DNA of 60,000 nucleotides from Polytrichum commune (taxonomy: Eukaryota; Streptophyta; Polytrichopsida; Polytrichales; Polytrichaceae): NCBI GenBank assembly GCA_950295325.1, contig OX485807.1:38286440-38346439 (forward strand), in the 5' to 3' direction. Below, in pieces: positions 23,358 through 34,427 of this stretch (within the stretch, counting starts at the first letter, position 1; each line of letters opens with the position of its first letter). The position numbers and the translations under genes are program-made. The notes beneath the pieces were generated by a model, which had not been told where the DNA came from, did not search any database, and saw only the letters and a list, made by a program, of their open reading frames with translations.

Positions 23358-23610
23358 GTAGGCATAATCAATCGGTCAAAATCCTAGTGTTATTTCCAAG
23401 TCCAGTTGGGTACATATTATTTTAGCGTTTTATAGTCGGATGAACGAGAGGCATGCTCGTATGCGACGATAATTCCCTCTCTCTCTCTCCGTCGTGAACT
23501 GTTGCGAGAAACTTCATTGTTCCATCGCAGTGTCCGGGGGGGATTGGTAGGCATAATCGATCGGTCAAAATCCGAGTGTTGTTTCCAACTCCAACTGGTT
23601 ACATGGTCCG
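23358..23610 (+). repeat. 185-bp tandem array, units 4 and partial 5
   Basis: Unit 4 runs to the G-run near 23535-23543, and a partial unit 5 continues to about 23605 (CAAAATCCGAGTGTTG, then ACTCCAACTGG), where it passes into an AACCGG-family segment. Confidence 0.75.
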
Positions 23611-24050
23611 ATCGCTTGTTCGTTTGTTGATCGATTCGAGGTGTATATATTCCATATATGCCTCCAGACCGAGCGGCCAGTCTCCTGAAGCCCTGAGCTT
23701 CAACCGGTTCATGTGCAACTAGCGGCCGCATCTCCACGTTCATTGTTTGATTGGAGCCCCAATAGTTCCATTATTGGGTGCCGGCAGGGCCCACTGAGCC
23801 TATACAGTATACACATACGCGCAATGACCGTCCAATGATCTGGCATTTGGATCCATTTGATCCAATAGACACGAGATTTCATGGAGGCCAGGCTTGTCCA
23901 AGGGCCAGGGTGGATGCCTATCCACTTGCCATCAAAGCCACCCCAGAGATTCTTGACCACACTCAGGCACGGCACACACCCCCTCCCTCCCTCCCTCTAT
24001 CCACTGCAATATTTATTGGTATATTTGCCACATGTTTGTGGGTATTATTA
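23611..24050. repeat. AACCGG-family dispersed segment and flank
   Basis: Landmarks ATTCGAGGTG, CTTCAACCGGTTC and CAACTAGCGGCC match the segment that encloses the minisatellite at 32.8-33.2 kb. The rest to 24050 is unique-looking sequence ending in TATTATTA (24043-24050), the target duplication of the next element. Confidence 0.5.
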
Positions 24051-24489
24051 GGGGTTGTCACACCTCCTGGGAGAATGGAGAATGGAGAATGAGGAAAAAG
24101 AGGAGTCAATAGGATAGCTTCTCCATGGAGAAAGGTGTGACACCCCTTTGTGGCCCGTGGAGAATGGAGAATGGGAATTACCGTTGCCGCCCGCATGTGG
24201 TAAGAATTTGTGCTGAGGGAAGACCACCTGCACAAAAATCACAAAAATCAACTAAGGCCCCGCCGCAACAAAAAGAAGCGACCCCATGTGAAAGAAGCGA
24301 CCCCAGGTGAAAAACAATATAACCTTCACACAAGAAGTTTTCTTCATTCTCCATTCTTCACCTGTGAAAGAGAAGAAGTTTTCTCCATTCTCCATTCTCC
24401 GAGAATGGGCCCTCCGCCATTCAAGGAGAGCATGCCACGTCCCCATTTTCCATTCTCCGAGAATGGGAAGAAAGAGATGTGACAACCTC
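24051..24489. mobile_element. TIR element with 8-bp target duplication
   Basis: The left terminus GGGGTTGTCACACCTCC is inverted at the right end (GATGTGACAACCTC). TATTATTA flanks both sides (24043-24050 and 24490-24497). The interior is built from repeated GAGAATGG and its inverse, so it can fold on itself. An 8-bp duplication fits hAT-like elements, although the ends are not CAGRG. Non-coding. Confidence 0.75.
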
Positions 24490-25105
24490 TATTATTAGCC
24501 TTTCGTGTGTCTTTGAATGCCGCCGGCCGATAATCTTTAGGGCCACTTCACACACGAGACTGAAGCCCGTGACCATTATTAAACTTCAAGCACTCTCGTT
24601 GGTGGCAAAAGGCGGAGCCGCTCCAAGTTCGCTACTTCACACTACACTTGAGGGACCAACGGAGTATATATGTGAATGCAAGACGGATGCTAAGTCTACA
24701 TGGATTCCTACATGGCATCGAATGGATCATGTTTCATGTTCGCTTGGATTCTCCGAGAATGGGCCCTCTGCCATTCAAGGAGAGCATGCCACGTCCCCAT
24801 TTTCCATTCTCCGAGAATGGGAAGAAAGAGGTGTGACAACCCCTATTATTAGCCTTTCGTGTGTCTTTGAATGCCGCCGGCCGATAATCTTTAGGGCCAC
24901 TTCACACACGAGATTGAAGGCATGTGACCGTTATTTCGCTTCAAGCACTCTCGTTGGTGGCAAAAGGCGGAGCCGCTCCAAGTTCGCTGCTTCACACTAT
25001 GCTTGAGGGACCAATGGAGTATATACGTGAATGCAAGACATATGCTAAGTCTACATGGATTCTTACATGGCATCGAATGGATCATGTTTCATGTTCGCTT
25101 GGATT
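24401..25105 (+). repeat. 354-bp tandem segmental duplication
   Basis: 24401-24754 is repeated at 24755-25105 with few changes. Each unit contains the right part of the preceding TIR element, its TATTATTA flank, and the first about 210 bp of a GGGCCACTTCACAC element. Only the second unit continues into a complete element. The duplication therefore post-dates both insertions. Confidence 0.85.
24540..24750 (+). mobile_element. Truncated GGGCCACTTCACAC element (copy 3)
   Basis: Starts with the family terminus after TTA (24537-24539) and stops abruptly at the junction of the 354-bp duplication. It is a product of the duplication, not an independent insertion. Confidence 0.85.
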
Positions 25106-25403
25106 GTTTTCAAAAACCGTCTCTTGGAGGTAGGCCTAACACAAAACCGGGAGACCATGGCACTCCGAACACTCTTAACCGTTGGTTTATTCCATTTTAT
25201 CATGTGTGAGGACCTTGCTTGAATAGAAATTCATTGAAATAGCATTTGGTTGAGGGACCGGGAACATATGACTTCATGTACACTTGAGGGTCCGTGACCG
25301 CACTACATGATTTTGGAAGTGTCTTGGGACGGCCTTTGGACACTTTCTTTTGGGCTCTCACAATCTCATGGTCTCGGCTCTTGGCTTGTGTGCGAAGTGG
25401 CCC
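24894..25403 (+). mobile_element. PIF/Harbinger-like MITE, GGGCCACTTCACAC family copy 4
   Basis: Complete 510-bp copy, closely similar to 14226-14736. The termini are inverted, with TTA at 24891-24893 and 25404-25406 as target duplication. No transposase is encoded. Confidence 0.85.
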
Positions 25404-28400
25404 TTATATCAATAACAATAATCATCTAACTACGTGCAGTAGTCCCTGGCCAGTCCCAGGTGGATAAGCTTACAACCAGCCTGGTTTCCACTTTCCACTT
25501 CTTCATTTACTTCGTATTGTGTGTCGGCAGCAGTGTGTATTTTTTACAAAGCTTTTGCAAGTTTTTGACATTTGACACGCAAGAACTTGCACAAAAATAA
25601 ATTGCATGTCCATTGACACACACAATTTAGATTTTGACATGCAATGTGACTTGTGAAGAAAGAAATCACACGTCGATTGGCACTTGGGAAGTTGAAATGA
25701 CACGTATTATTAGGCATGTGACATCGAGGTGACATTTTAGAAGAATATGTAGATGTCGATTGACATTCATTATTGTTTTTGAAAACGTCACGTGACACTT
25801 TGGATTTGGAGTTGAACGTCAAACGAAATTTGTTAAACATACACACTATGTGGCAGATACGATAATTTCTACTGATAAGTTGTGTGTTTATTCCGTAACT
25901 CTTTAATTGCCCAAACTAGGGTGCATTCCGATGAACTTGAAGATTTCATAAGGTAGATGAGTCTTAAGTGGTTCGTTTTCTTAATCGAACCCCAGGAATT
26001 GATGGGCATGTGGTTTAGTGAGGATCAAGGAGAAAACGCCATAAAGACATACATGTTTAAAAAAGAGATTGGATTGCGTCTTTAAATATTTATACCTATG
26101 CTACACTCAATAGTGAACACAATTGGGGGACCTATGTATTCAGTGAAGAAATCAATAAACATGCATTCTCAATAATCAAGACTAAATCAAGGGAGGCTTG
26201 ATTTTCAATCCATTTTTATGTGCATATGTTCCCTCGTAGATTTGCTAATGCAACACGAGTTTTGTTGCGTAAAACTCATTGGTAGAAGTTGGAGAACAAG
26301 GAAAAAAAAACCAAATAACACTCACATTCGTTATCAACTTCGAAGTCAAGGGCATTTTCGTTCACTATTGTCAACATTTGTTTTGATCGGCCACTTGCAT
26401 GCAGAAGCCAACTTCATAATGAAGGCACGGGAACAAAAATATCACCATTCCAATAAAATTTGAGAAGATCCAACGGTTGCAGAGTTGAATTTATCAAGTA
26501 GGGGTAGCCAATTATTTTTTCTAAATTTGGATGATGAGATGGATGTGACTCTTGGATTAAAATTTTGAAAACACACATGCCATTATTTGAGTTTTTAGAT
26601 TTGGAGTTCATATGCCTCCTCTAAAGGTCATCAAAGTTCATTGAGCAGATGATGGGTGTCTCTCATATTGAACTTGAATGACATCTTTGGAGCTTGTGTT
26701 GCTTTGGGGTGTTTGCCCGAACTACTAAAGGTAGTTGATTCTTCCAATGGGCAACACCCATGGGTAAGAGAACTTGTCTTCGTGCTCAAGTCTTAGTGAC
26801 TTTCTATGATGAGCAAATTCACATGAAGCATTGTTCTCCTTCGTATCAAAATCAAAAGCTAACATGGCTTGCGCTATCTCTTCTTGAAGTATATAAGATT
26901 CACCATGCCAAGTAGGAAGCCCAAATGATGGTGTGAGGTGGCGGTCTAGAACACCCTCCTGGCAAGAGATGACGCCTCCAATCACTGGCGGCAATAAGGA
27001 TTAAGATTTGTCTGAGTGCAAGGTATAAAAGAATGATGTGGAGCTAAGATGGCAACATTGTTTGTCCAAAGTCCAAGAACAAGACCTATTAGGGAAGTTA
27101 TGGACTCTATGTTTCTTAGTCATGGACCTTGACATATGTAGCCATCGGTTTTTAACGTAATGGAAAAAGTAAACTAAAAGGGCACGGATTTGGGTTCCTT
27201 GTAAAGGGCACTTATCATACTCAAGTTTTTATCTCCCATATATTATTGGAAATAGGTCGACCTATGTTGTGGATATGGGTTGAGAGAGAATCTCGCCTTT
27301 AAAAATTTACAAAAATTTATAAACTTGGAATTAAATTGTGATGTTAGTTAAGTGTTGTAATATCATTTTCAAACTTGTGAAAATTTACTCCAATATCACA
27401 CCTGTACTACACTTATGCAAAATTGCTTACGGGTAACGGAAATGGGTCCATCTAGCTTATGATGAGACAAACTTGGGGCATGCCAACCTAGGGCCAACCT
27501 AGGACTTTGGCAAGCCCGGGCCTGTTAAGTTACATGTTGGATGTTCATATTGTCAACACAAGCTGACAAATTTCATATGGTTGATGACTATCAGGGTTAG
27601 GGTTTTTTCATAGAGATATGACATATATTTATGTTTGAAATTAGAAAAAATGAATAGGTTGTGCCATTTGAGTAATGCTATCTCCACACAATTGAGAGAG
27701 CCGATGTGACAACTTGAAGAGCAAGATGATCTTCACTTTGACTTCTTATAATTGTTGCATTCAAGTGCAATTCATAAATTTGAAATGACGCTCTTCATGA
27801 CTCATCACAATCACTAACCAGGTGGCACGATTCCTAATCCGATCAAATGGCCAAGACCGTTCCCGAAGTTGGACATGCCCACAATAGAGCAACATGTGAT
27901 GCCCCACCTTCCACACTTGAATGTCATCAAAGTTGTCACTCTCGTGAACGGTTAGAAATCTTACACTTCCCGAAACATCACATTCACCAACCACATCCAT
28001 GTAGACCTATACACCAAGCGGACTTAAATTTGGTCACTCCTCTTTAAATGCACCCACATTTGAGTGGTGCACGCATACTATGTGTTGATCTTAGAACAAA
28101 TGCCATAAACATGTGTTCAAAAGCGATCACACTATGTGCTCAACATTTGTCAACCACTCTAGGCTTAACTTACATAATTGCCTAGTAATAAAAATAATCT
28201 TTGCTTTGACATTGAATATGATCTTTGTATGAACATCAAAATTTGTGGAGAAAATGACTGCATGCACGATTTGGATTTGCTAATCATCTTGCACAATAGT
28301 CAATGTAGACTTGTAAATATCAACAAAACATTTTGTTGATGATTAAGGTATATATGCTTGATTTGGTTGTTCCTCTTAAATGATGACTATATGTAAGTGG

Positions 28401-28722
28401 TGCGTGATTAAGTGTGGATCCAAGAATGGACACCAAAAAGAACACATGTTTGAAAGAGATTAGACTGTGTACTCCAAATATGCTAACCATTAGACTTAAA
28501 AATCAACATAATTGGGAGGGAGTACCCTTACCTATTTGTTTCATGGCTAGACTAAGAACTTTTGACTTTGAAAAACCACAACAACAATATAAGAGAAATC
28601 ACAACACTCCATAGGTTGTTGCTCGAATCCCATATCACATTTGCAACGCATCCACAAGAAACCCCGACCTTGGAATCCTAGTTGAGAATCTTGGCTAATT
28701 TTTTTTACACACATACGCCCAC
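25404..28722. other. Intergenic DNA with family E fragments
   Basis: No gene was recognised. Fragments of a dispersed family (family E; landmark ACATGTTTRAAARRGATTRGA) occur near 26050-26085, 28080-28130 and 28440-28475, also seen at 44.3, 46.5 and 49.9 kb. A stretch with many ACATG/GACA-type motifs lies at 25560-25840. Confidence 0.4.
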
Positions 28723-29160
28723 ATGTGCGCGCACACAACAACAACAAACAAACAAACAAACCAATTGTTTAAGATTACATTTCATCTAGTGTTGCATTTT
28801 TTTAACTCAGAGGTCAGAGGCGACAATATCAAATACATCTTCAAACATTTCAAAACATTTTCATTTTTTTACAACCGAAAATCATCAAAGACACCAATCC
28901 GTGAGGTCCTTGGCACAACATCGTCGAAAACATTCAAGAATCAGTTCTCCGAGCTCTTCTCCGCCCAAGCATTGATCCAAGACTGCACTTGGATCGTCCC
29001 CGATGCGAAATTCGTATCCCAACATTCGTCAGTTCATGTGGCAGGGCTTAGGACTCAAGCACTACTGTCGAGTTTGAATATACTAATACTATATGATAAT
29101 ATGGAACAACTAGCAAAGTTGTGTGTGTCTATATTCTCCCTATTGACCTAGAATGACTGT
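28723..29160 (+). other. Unrecognised 142-codon open frame
   Basis: An open frame starts inside simple sequence (CAACAAACAAACAAAC) and ends at TAG. The part from about 28885 to 29070 is richer in GC and in mixed codons than its surroundings and may be a gene fragment. I recognise no domain, and the same strand has no clear splice context. It is more likely a fossil than an active gene. Confidence 0.2.
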
Positions 29161-29238
29161 AATAGTGAATTCAAAATGAAAAAAACATTAAAAATGCCTC
29201 AAAATCTGCCAAGTATTTTACAATGCATGTTTTAAATT

Positions 29239-29266
29239 GTATGTATGTATGTATGTATGTATGTAC
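29239..29266. repeat. GTAT microsatellite
   Basis: About seven GTAT units. Confidence 0.95.
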
Positions 29267-30248
29267 TAGATTGGCGGTGGAGTCATGCGACAGAAGGGTA
29301 TGTGGAAGATGAGCACTCCGAGATTCAAACAACGCAAGCTTCAATTCACGTCTACGTTCGAAAACCTTTGTTAAAATACTCATAATACCCGAGGGCCGCC
29401 TTTTTGTCCAATTCCATTGCAGAGGGAATTTCAGCCTCCTCCACTAACTTATAAATATAAATATAAATATATATCTATATATCTCTATCCGATCCCTTGC
29501 AATCGAATCTCCTGCAGCAGGGATGGTGTATCGTATAAAGTACCATGGCAAGCTTCGGCACCACTTAACCCCATAGCTTACGAAGTGGAAGTGACAAGTG
29601 ACAAGTGTCGAGTCACCGTTGATTGAAATTATGACAAAGTTGACGTGGCACCCAAAAGCATACCTCGACATGGGAAGTCTTGGCAACATGTCATGTCATG
29701 TCTCGCCGCCGTCATGAGACGCTACGGAACGACGTCATCACTTATCTTATGTTCCCAACAATTTCGGAATAATGTATAAGTTTGCTTTAGAGATAATGTG
29801 TATATAACGTGTAATGAGAATGTGATATATGAGAAGTCATTTATGTTCTATTGTAATGTCCGAACAACCTATGGAGATCTTTCGTTAGTAAAAATTGAAC
29901 TCTTGAGGAAGGAAGACGTTATTGTGCTGCGTAACTCCCGAATAGTAACACGCACCAAGTGGGACCACTACTGTAGTGTAGCGTAACTCCTTAAAGTATC
30001 TAAGCGGTTCATAGCACGACCTATGTACATGATTTTAGTGCATCTTCGCCAAGTCGTAAGAGTGGAGAGTGGGAATTATTGCATACTACTAGACTTCTCG
30101 TCCATCCCACATTAAAAACTTGACTACCTATAGGTTTGTGGCCGATTCATCTCAAATGACTTCAAGTGGACTGATATGGAGTCTTTGAACCTAATTGTGA
30201 TGTTGAATCAACTTTTTAAAAGTAGCCTCTAGGGTGCATACTATTTAA

Positions 30249-30294
<46 letters not shown>

Positions 30295-31193
30295 GTTTTG
30301 GTAAAAATCGATGTGTGGTTGAGGTTAACATAACATTCTTTAGGGGAATACGCCCATTCGGTGGGTACATGTAGTATAATATTCCGGAATTCATCTAAGT
30401 TTATTCTCAAATATCTTTGAGTTCGTTCCAAATCTAAACATGTAAATGCTTCCATACAAATTATGACAATATCCATGGGCACTAATGAAGTGGTAAGGTT
30501 CATCTAAAAACATTGTGAACAAGTCCTACCTATATACACTCAAGCGGACCACAATGGCAACTGAAGAATGTTATGAACCTCAACATTTTTCTCTTAACCT
30601 CACCCATCCATCTGTTCTCTTCATGGTCACAAATATATTACACTCAACATCTTATTTAGTGGGCATTCAAGTTGAGGTGTCATATTGGAAGGAAACTCCA
30701 ACCATTGTTTGGGAAGATTTTTGGGCATAAGGTACTTGGGTTTTAATGTGATACTTTAAGCAACCTTCTCTTTATTTCATGAAGTTTAAGTAGCTTGGAG
30801 TATTTTTCCCAAAAAAATCCATAGATTAAAGCATCTATACAAAGTCTACATAAAATCAATAAAATAATAATAATTTCATGTGCTATATATATATATATAT
30901 ATGAAAAGTTGTCTTAAGGAAAGAACCTTTGACTCTCCACTAAGGGGGGGGGGATTATTGATGTTGGATTGGTAAGTGAGAATTGCAGCAAAATCAACCT
31001 CATTATGGGTGAAGGTCTCCTATTAAATGACGGTGTTGTCCCCCTCTTGTGGATCATTTTTTTCATTGCCTTGTTGAATGGATAAATCCACGATAAATCC
31101 ATGATAAATCCATGATCCATATTTTGAGTGGGAAAAGTTGGTGCTCTTCTAAAAGTGTTCTTGCATTCTTCTTACACCTCTACTCTTACATTG
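29267..31193. other. Intergenic DNA with microsatellites and MITE remnants
   Basis: Contains a CT microsatellite at about 30253-30292 and an AT tract at about 30884-30901. A worn copy of the GTGTCACTTACTAT family D1 occupies about 29775-29990 (landmarks ATTTATGTTCTATWRTGTCC and GAAYTCTTGAGGAAGAA type sequence). No gene is supported. Confidence 0.45.
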
Positions 31194-31574
31194 CTACACT
31201 AAATGTGGTATTTAGTGTCATACACTATTGTATGTCATTATGGTAGCTTTTTGGATGACACTTCTTATAAATAAGTGAACAAATATTGTCATGGACAATG
31301 GACGAGTTCATCCATTAGCCAACACCCTACCCTCTCTTATCAACAACTAGTGATGAAATATGGTCACGGAAGGTTGAGATTTGGATGAAAAATCGCTCGG
31401 TAAGTGACAGTAATTGCAGCACTGCAAATCTATAATCCCCCAACAAATTTACAAGGAACGACAAATAATGTTGGGTTAACATTTTAGTGTTGGCGACACT
31501 ATACCACAATTTTACAATTAGTATCGAGCAAGACAAGTAGGATTGGTGACACTAAACCATCACATTTAGTGTAG
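31194..31574. mobile_element. Inverted-repeat MITE, family D2 copy 1
   Basis: Left CTACACTAAATGTGG and right end its inverse (CACATTTAGTGTAG). The interior holds GATGAAAAATCGCT and AAGTGACAGTAATTGCA landmarks shared with copies at 36416-36790, 40671-41064 and 51493-51890. Non-coding. Target duplication uncertain. Confidence 0.65.
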
Positions 31575-31652
31575 CTTATACTTCATGCCGCATATGATTT
31601 ATCGCTTTTAACGACGACTCACCTGACGACACCAATGCACTCACTTGTCGAC

Positions 31653-32638
31653 GGGGGACGTTAAATACCCCCCCACGAACTTTTCGGAGTGTCAGAGTCA
31701 AGCTGGGGCAGCCGCCCGGCCAGAAAATCCGAATTTTTTGGACCCGACCGAAAACTGCTGCCCGCCCGCCCGATTTCGAAAAAACCATTGCCCTTGCATT
31801 CTTGAAGGCCACTTACTCACAAATCCCATATTGAGTGCACTTCACCTTCAAGGGCCAAAATCCAATATATATGTTCACTTCCATTGAGTAAATAATCAAT
31901 TGACTAGGGTTTCATTATCAAAGTGAAACCGTCAATAAAACATGTAATTAACTTCGAAGTCAAAAATATTACAAAATCCCAGATATTAATTATTATAATT
32001 AACTCACTGGAATTGATTCCAGAAATTAATTAATTACAGTAAGTACATTTTATAATCAATTAGGTTTACTTAATTTGGTAATCACAGTTTCTGATTTATT
32101 TGGGATTAATGAAGATTAATTAGACTTAATTATATTTAATCCCACTTGATATTAATGAATGCGTATGAATACTTCTGAAAGTAGACGGCATTACCTAAAA
32201 TATTATAAAATACACATACTAAATTAGCACACTAAATTTAAGTGTCATTTTAGAATGACAAAGACGATTTCAAATTGTGAATTACAAAAATTATAACCTT
32301 AGTGTTAGTGAGGGTTTTGTAATATTTTTGACTTCGAAGTTAATTACATGTTTTATTGACGGTTTCACTTTGATAATGAAACCCTAGTCAATTGATTATT
32401 TACTCAATGGAAGTGAACATATATATTGGATTTTGGCCCTTGAAGGTGAAGTGCACTCAATATGGGATTTGTGAGTAAGTGGCCTTCAAGAATGCAAGGG
32501 CAATGGTTTTTTCGAAATCGGGCGGGCGGGCAGCAGTTTTCGGTCGGGTCCAAAAAATTCGGATTTTCTGGCCGGGCGGCTGCCCCAGCCCGACTCTGAC
32601 ACTCCGAAAAGTTCGTGGGGGGGTATTTAACATCCCCC
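31653..32638. mobile_element. Mutator-like fold-back element, 327-bp TIRs
   Basis: The termini 31653-31979 and 32312-32638 are inverted copies of about 327 bp with few mismatches, starting GGGGGACGTTAAATACC. The 986-bp element is flanked by the 9-bp direct repeat CTTGTCGAC at 31644-31652 and 32639-32647. Long termini and a 9-bp duplication are the pattern of Mutator-like elements. The TIRs have a GC-rich outer part; the interior is AT-rich, non-coding and itself rich in ATTAATTA-type motifs. Open frames in the two TIRs are mirror copies and not genes. Confidence 0.9.
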
Positions 32639-32699
32639 CTTGTCGACATCTTCAAGATTTAAAAAAATAGGTGTCACCAAAAGGAAAGTGTTACTTTAA

Positions 32700-32856
32700 A
32701 ACCTCAACAATGTACCTTAATCGGTCTAAGATCCTAGTGTTTCCAAGCCCGCCCGGTCATACATTGTGATCTTCCCGATTTTCCTTCGCTAATTCGAGGT
32801 ATATTCCACCGATTCCTCTAAAACGACCGCCAATTTGTCTAAAGCCTTGAACGTCA
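32700..32856 (+). repeat. AACCGG-family segment, left part
   Basis: Matches in inverted orientation 34595-34830, 42335-42535 and 49215-49420 (landmarks AGATCCTAGTGTTTCCAAG, TCTAAAACGA, CAACCGGTTA on this strand). It leads directly into the minisatellite. Confidence 0.6.
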
Positions 32857-33230
32857 ACCGGTTATCTCTCCAACTTCACCGGTTATCTCTCCAACTTCAC
32901 TGGTTACCTCACCAACTTCACCGGTTATCTCTCCAACTTCACTGGTTACCTCACCAACTTCACCGGTTATCTCTCCAACTTCACTAGTTACCTCACCAAC
33001 TTCGCTGGCTATCTCACCAAATTCACCGGTTACCTCTCCAACTTCACCGGTTATCTCACCAACTTCGCCGGTTACCTCACCAACTTCACCGCTTGTCTCT
33101 CTAACTTCACCGGCTATCTCACCAACTTCACCGCTTGTCTCTCCAACTTCACCGGTTACCTCACCAACTTCGCCGGCTATCTCACCAACTTCACCGGCTA
33201 TCTCTCCAACTTCACCGGTTCATCCACAAC
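32857..33230 (+). repeat. 21-bp minisatellite, about 17-18 units
   Basis: The unit is of the form AACTTCACCGGTTATCTCTCC with alternation of ATCTCTCC and ACCTCACC variants. Period 21 keeps one frame throughout, reading as a seven-residue repeat (NFTGYLS or NFTGYLT), but there is no start codon or flanking gene. Single-copy relatives at 23.7 kb join the same flanks without the array, so it grew locally from one AACCGGTT segment. Confidence 0.92.
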
Positions 33231-33668
33231 TAGCGGCCAGTTCTCCCCATTCATTGATTGCGGGTTAGTGAAGTAAGTTAGCCTGCACTCACGCATGAAG
33301 ACTCAGTGAGCCCGCCCTGGAGTACTGCTTAAGAAAGTTAGATTACGTTAAAAGTGACCACTAATTTGGAGGCTCGCCGTTTGATGGAGGGAGGGGGGGG
33401 GGGGGATACCCCATTCGATCTGGCTCTCTGACAAGCCACTCCGTTAAAAAGCCTAACTAATGATTAGTGCAAACTAAGCAACCACCTGGTAGCTAGCAGC
33501 CCTTCAGGGGCTGGTAGTTATAGGTCGGGTAAAAGTACTAGCGTAAGTGTAAGTGTACTGTACTGGCTTCCATTGCTGGCCGGTCGGCCGGCACGGCCCT
33601 TCAGTTTATTTTGAATTCTCTGATCCAATGGGACCCACTCGGCCCCCCTTTTTGTTTGAAATTTGAAC
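33231..33668. other. Intergenic DNA, G-run
   Basis: Right part of the AACCGG-family segment (CAACTAGCGGCC near 33228-33240), then unique sequence with a G-run near 33393-33405. No gene. Confidence 0.45.
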
Positions 33669-33671
33669 TAA

Positions 33672-34427
33672 GGGCCACTTCACACGCAAGCCAAGAGCCA
33701 TGACCATGAAATTATGAGAGCCCAAAAGAAAAGTGCCTGAAGGCCGTCCCGACACACCTCCAAACTCATGGAGTGTGGTCACGGATCCTCAAGTGTCGTG
33801 TGAAGTCCTACATGACCGGGGTCCTCAACCAAACGCTATTTCAATGGATTTTTATTCACGTGGGATCACTATATTCGTTAATTGGAGACTTTGGAAAGTC
33901 TTAAAATAAACTTAACTCATAGTTTGGGATGCAATATTGTGAGCGTGGGGAACATTGGTAATGAACTTTCTACATATTCATGCATGAGGAGTATATATAT
34001 TTCTGAATATAATAAGTATCTATATCATAATCAAAACATGCACCAAACACGATATCGGACTTGAAGTCCTTGATTAGTCTCCAAATCATGAAAAAGTCTC
34101 CAATTAACAAATATAGTGATACATGATAAAACTGAATAAACCAATGGTTGCGAGCATTCGGAGTGCCATGGTCTCTCAGTTTTGTGTTAGGCCTACCTCC
34201 AAGAGACGGTTTTCGAAAATAGTCCAAATAACCATGTAACATGATCCATCCGATGCCATGTAAGAATCCATGTAGACTTTTACATCCATCTTGCATTCAC
34301 ATACTCCGTCGGTCCCTCAAGCGCAGTGTGAAGTAGCGAACTTGAACCGGCTCTGGCTTCTCCACCAATGAGAGTGCTTGAAGTGTAATTAGGTCATGGG
34401 CCCTCAGTCTCATGTGTGAAGTGGCCC
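33672..34427 (-). mobile_element. GGGCCACTTCACAC element (copy 5), with a nested MITE
   Basis: Complete copy in reverse orientation relative to 14226-14736, flanked by TAA at 33669-33671 and 34428-34430. Its 756 bp are explained by about 500 bp of the family plus a 256-bp insertion at 33865-34120. Confidence 0.85.
33865..34120. mobile_element. Nested MITE with 29-bp inverted termini
   Basis: Left ATCACTATATTCGTTAATTG and right end its inverse with one change. The interior is AT-rich. It splits copy 5 of the GGGCCACTTCACAC family, where a few bases of the host element appear to be missing at the site. No other copy is seen in the window. Confidence 0.8.

Noticed and set aside
24479-25006. A 175-codon open frame with two similar halves
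   Set aside because: It runs across the 354-bp tandem duplication and transposon termini; the internal repeat is a copy of the DNA duplication, not a protein repeat.
31576-32670. Matching open frames on opposite strands
   Set aside because: They are mirror images produced by the 327-bp inverted termini of the fold-back element.
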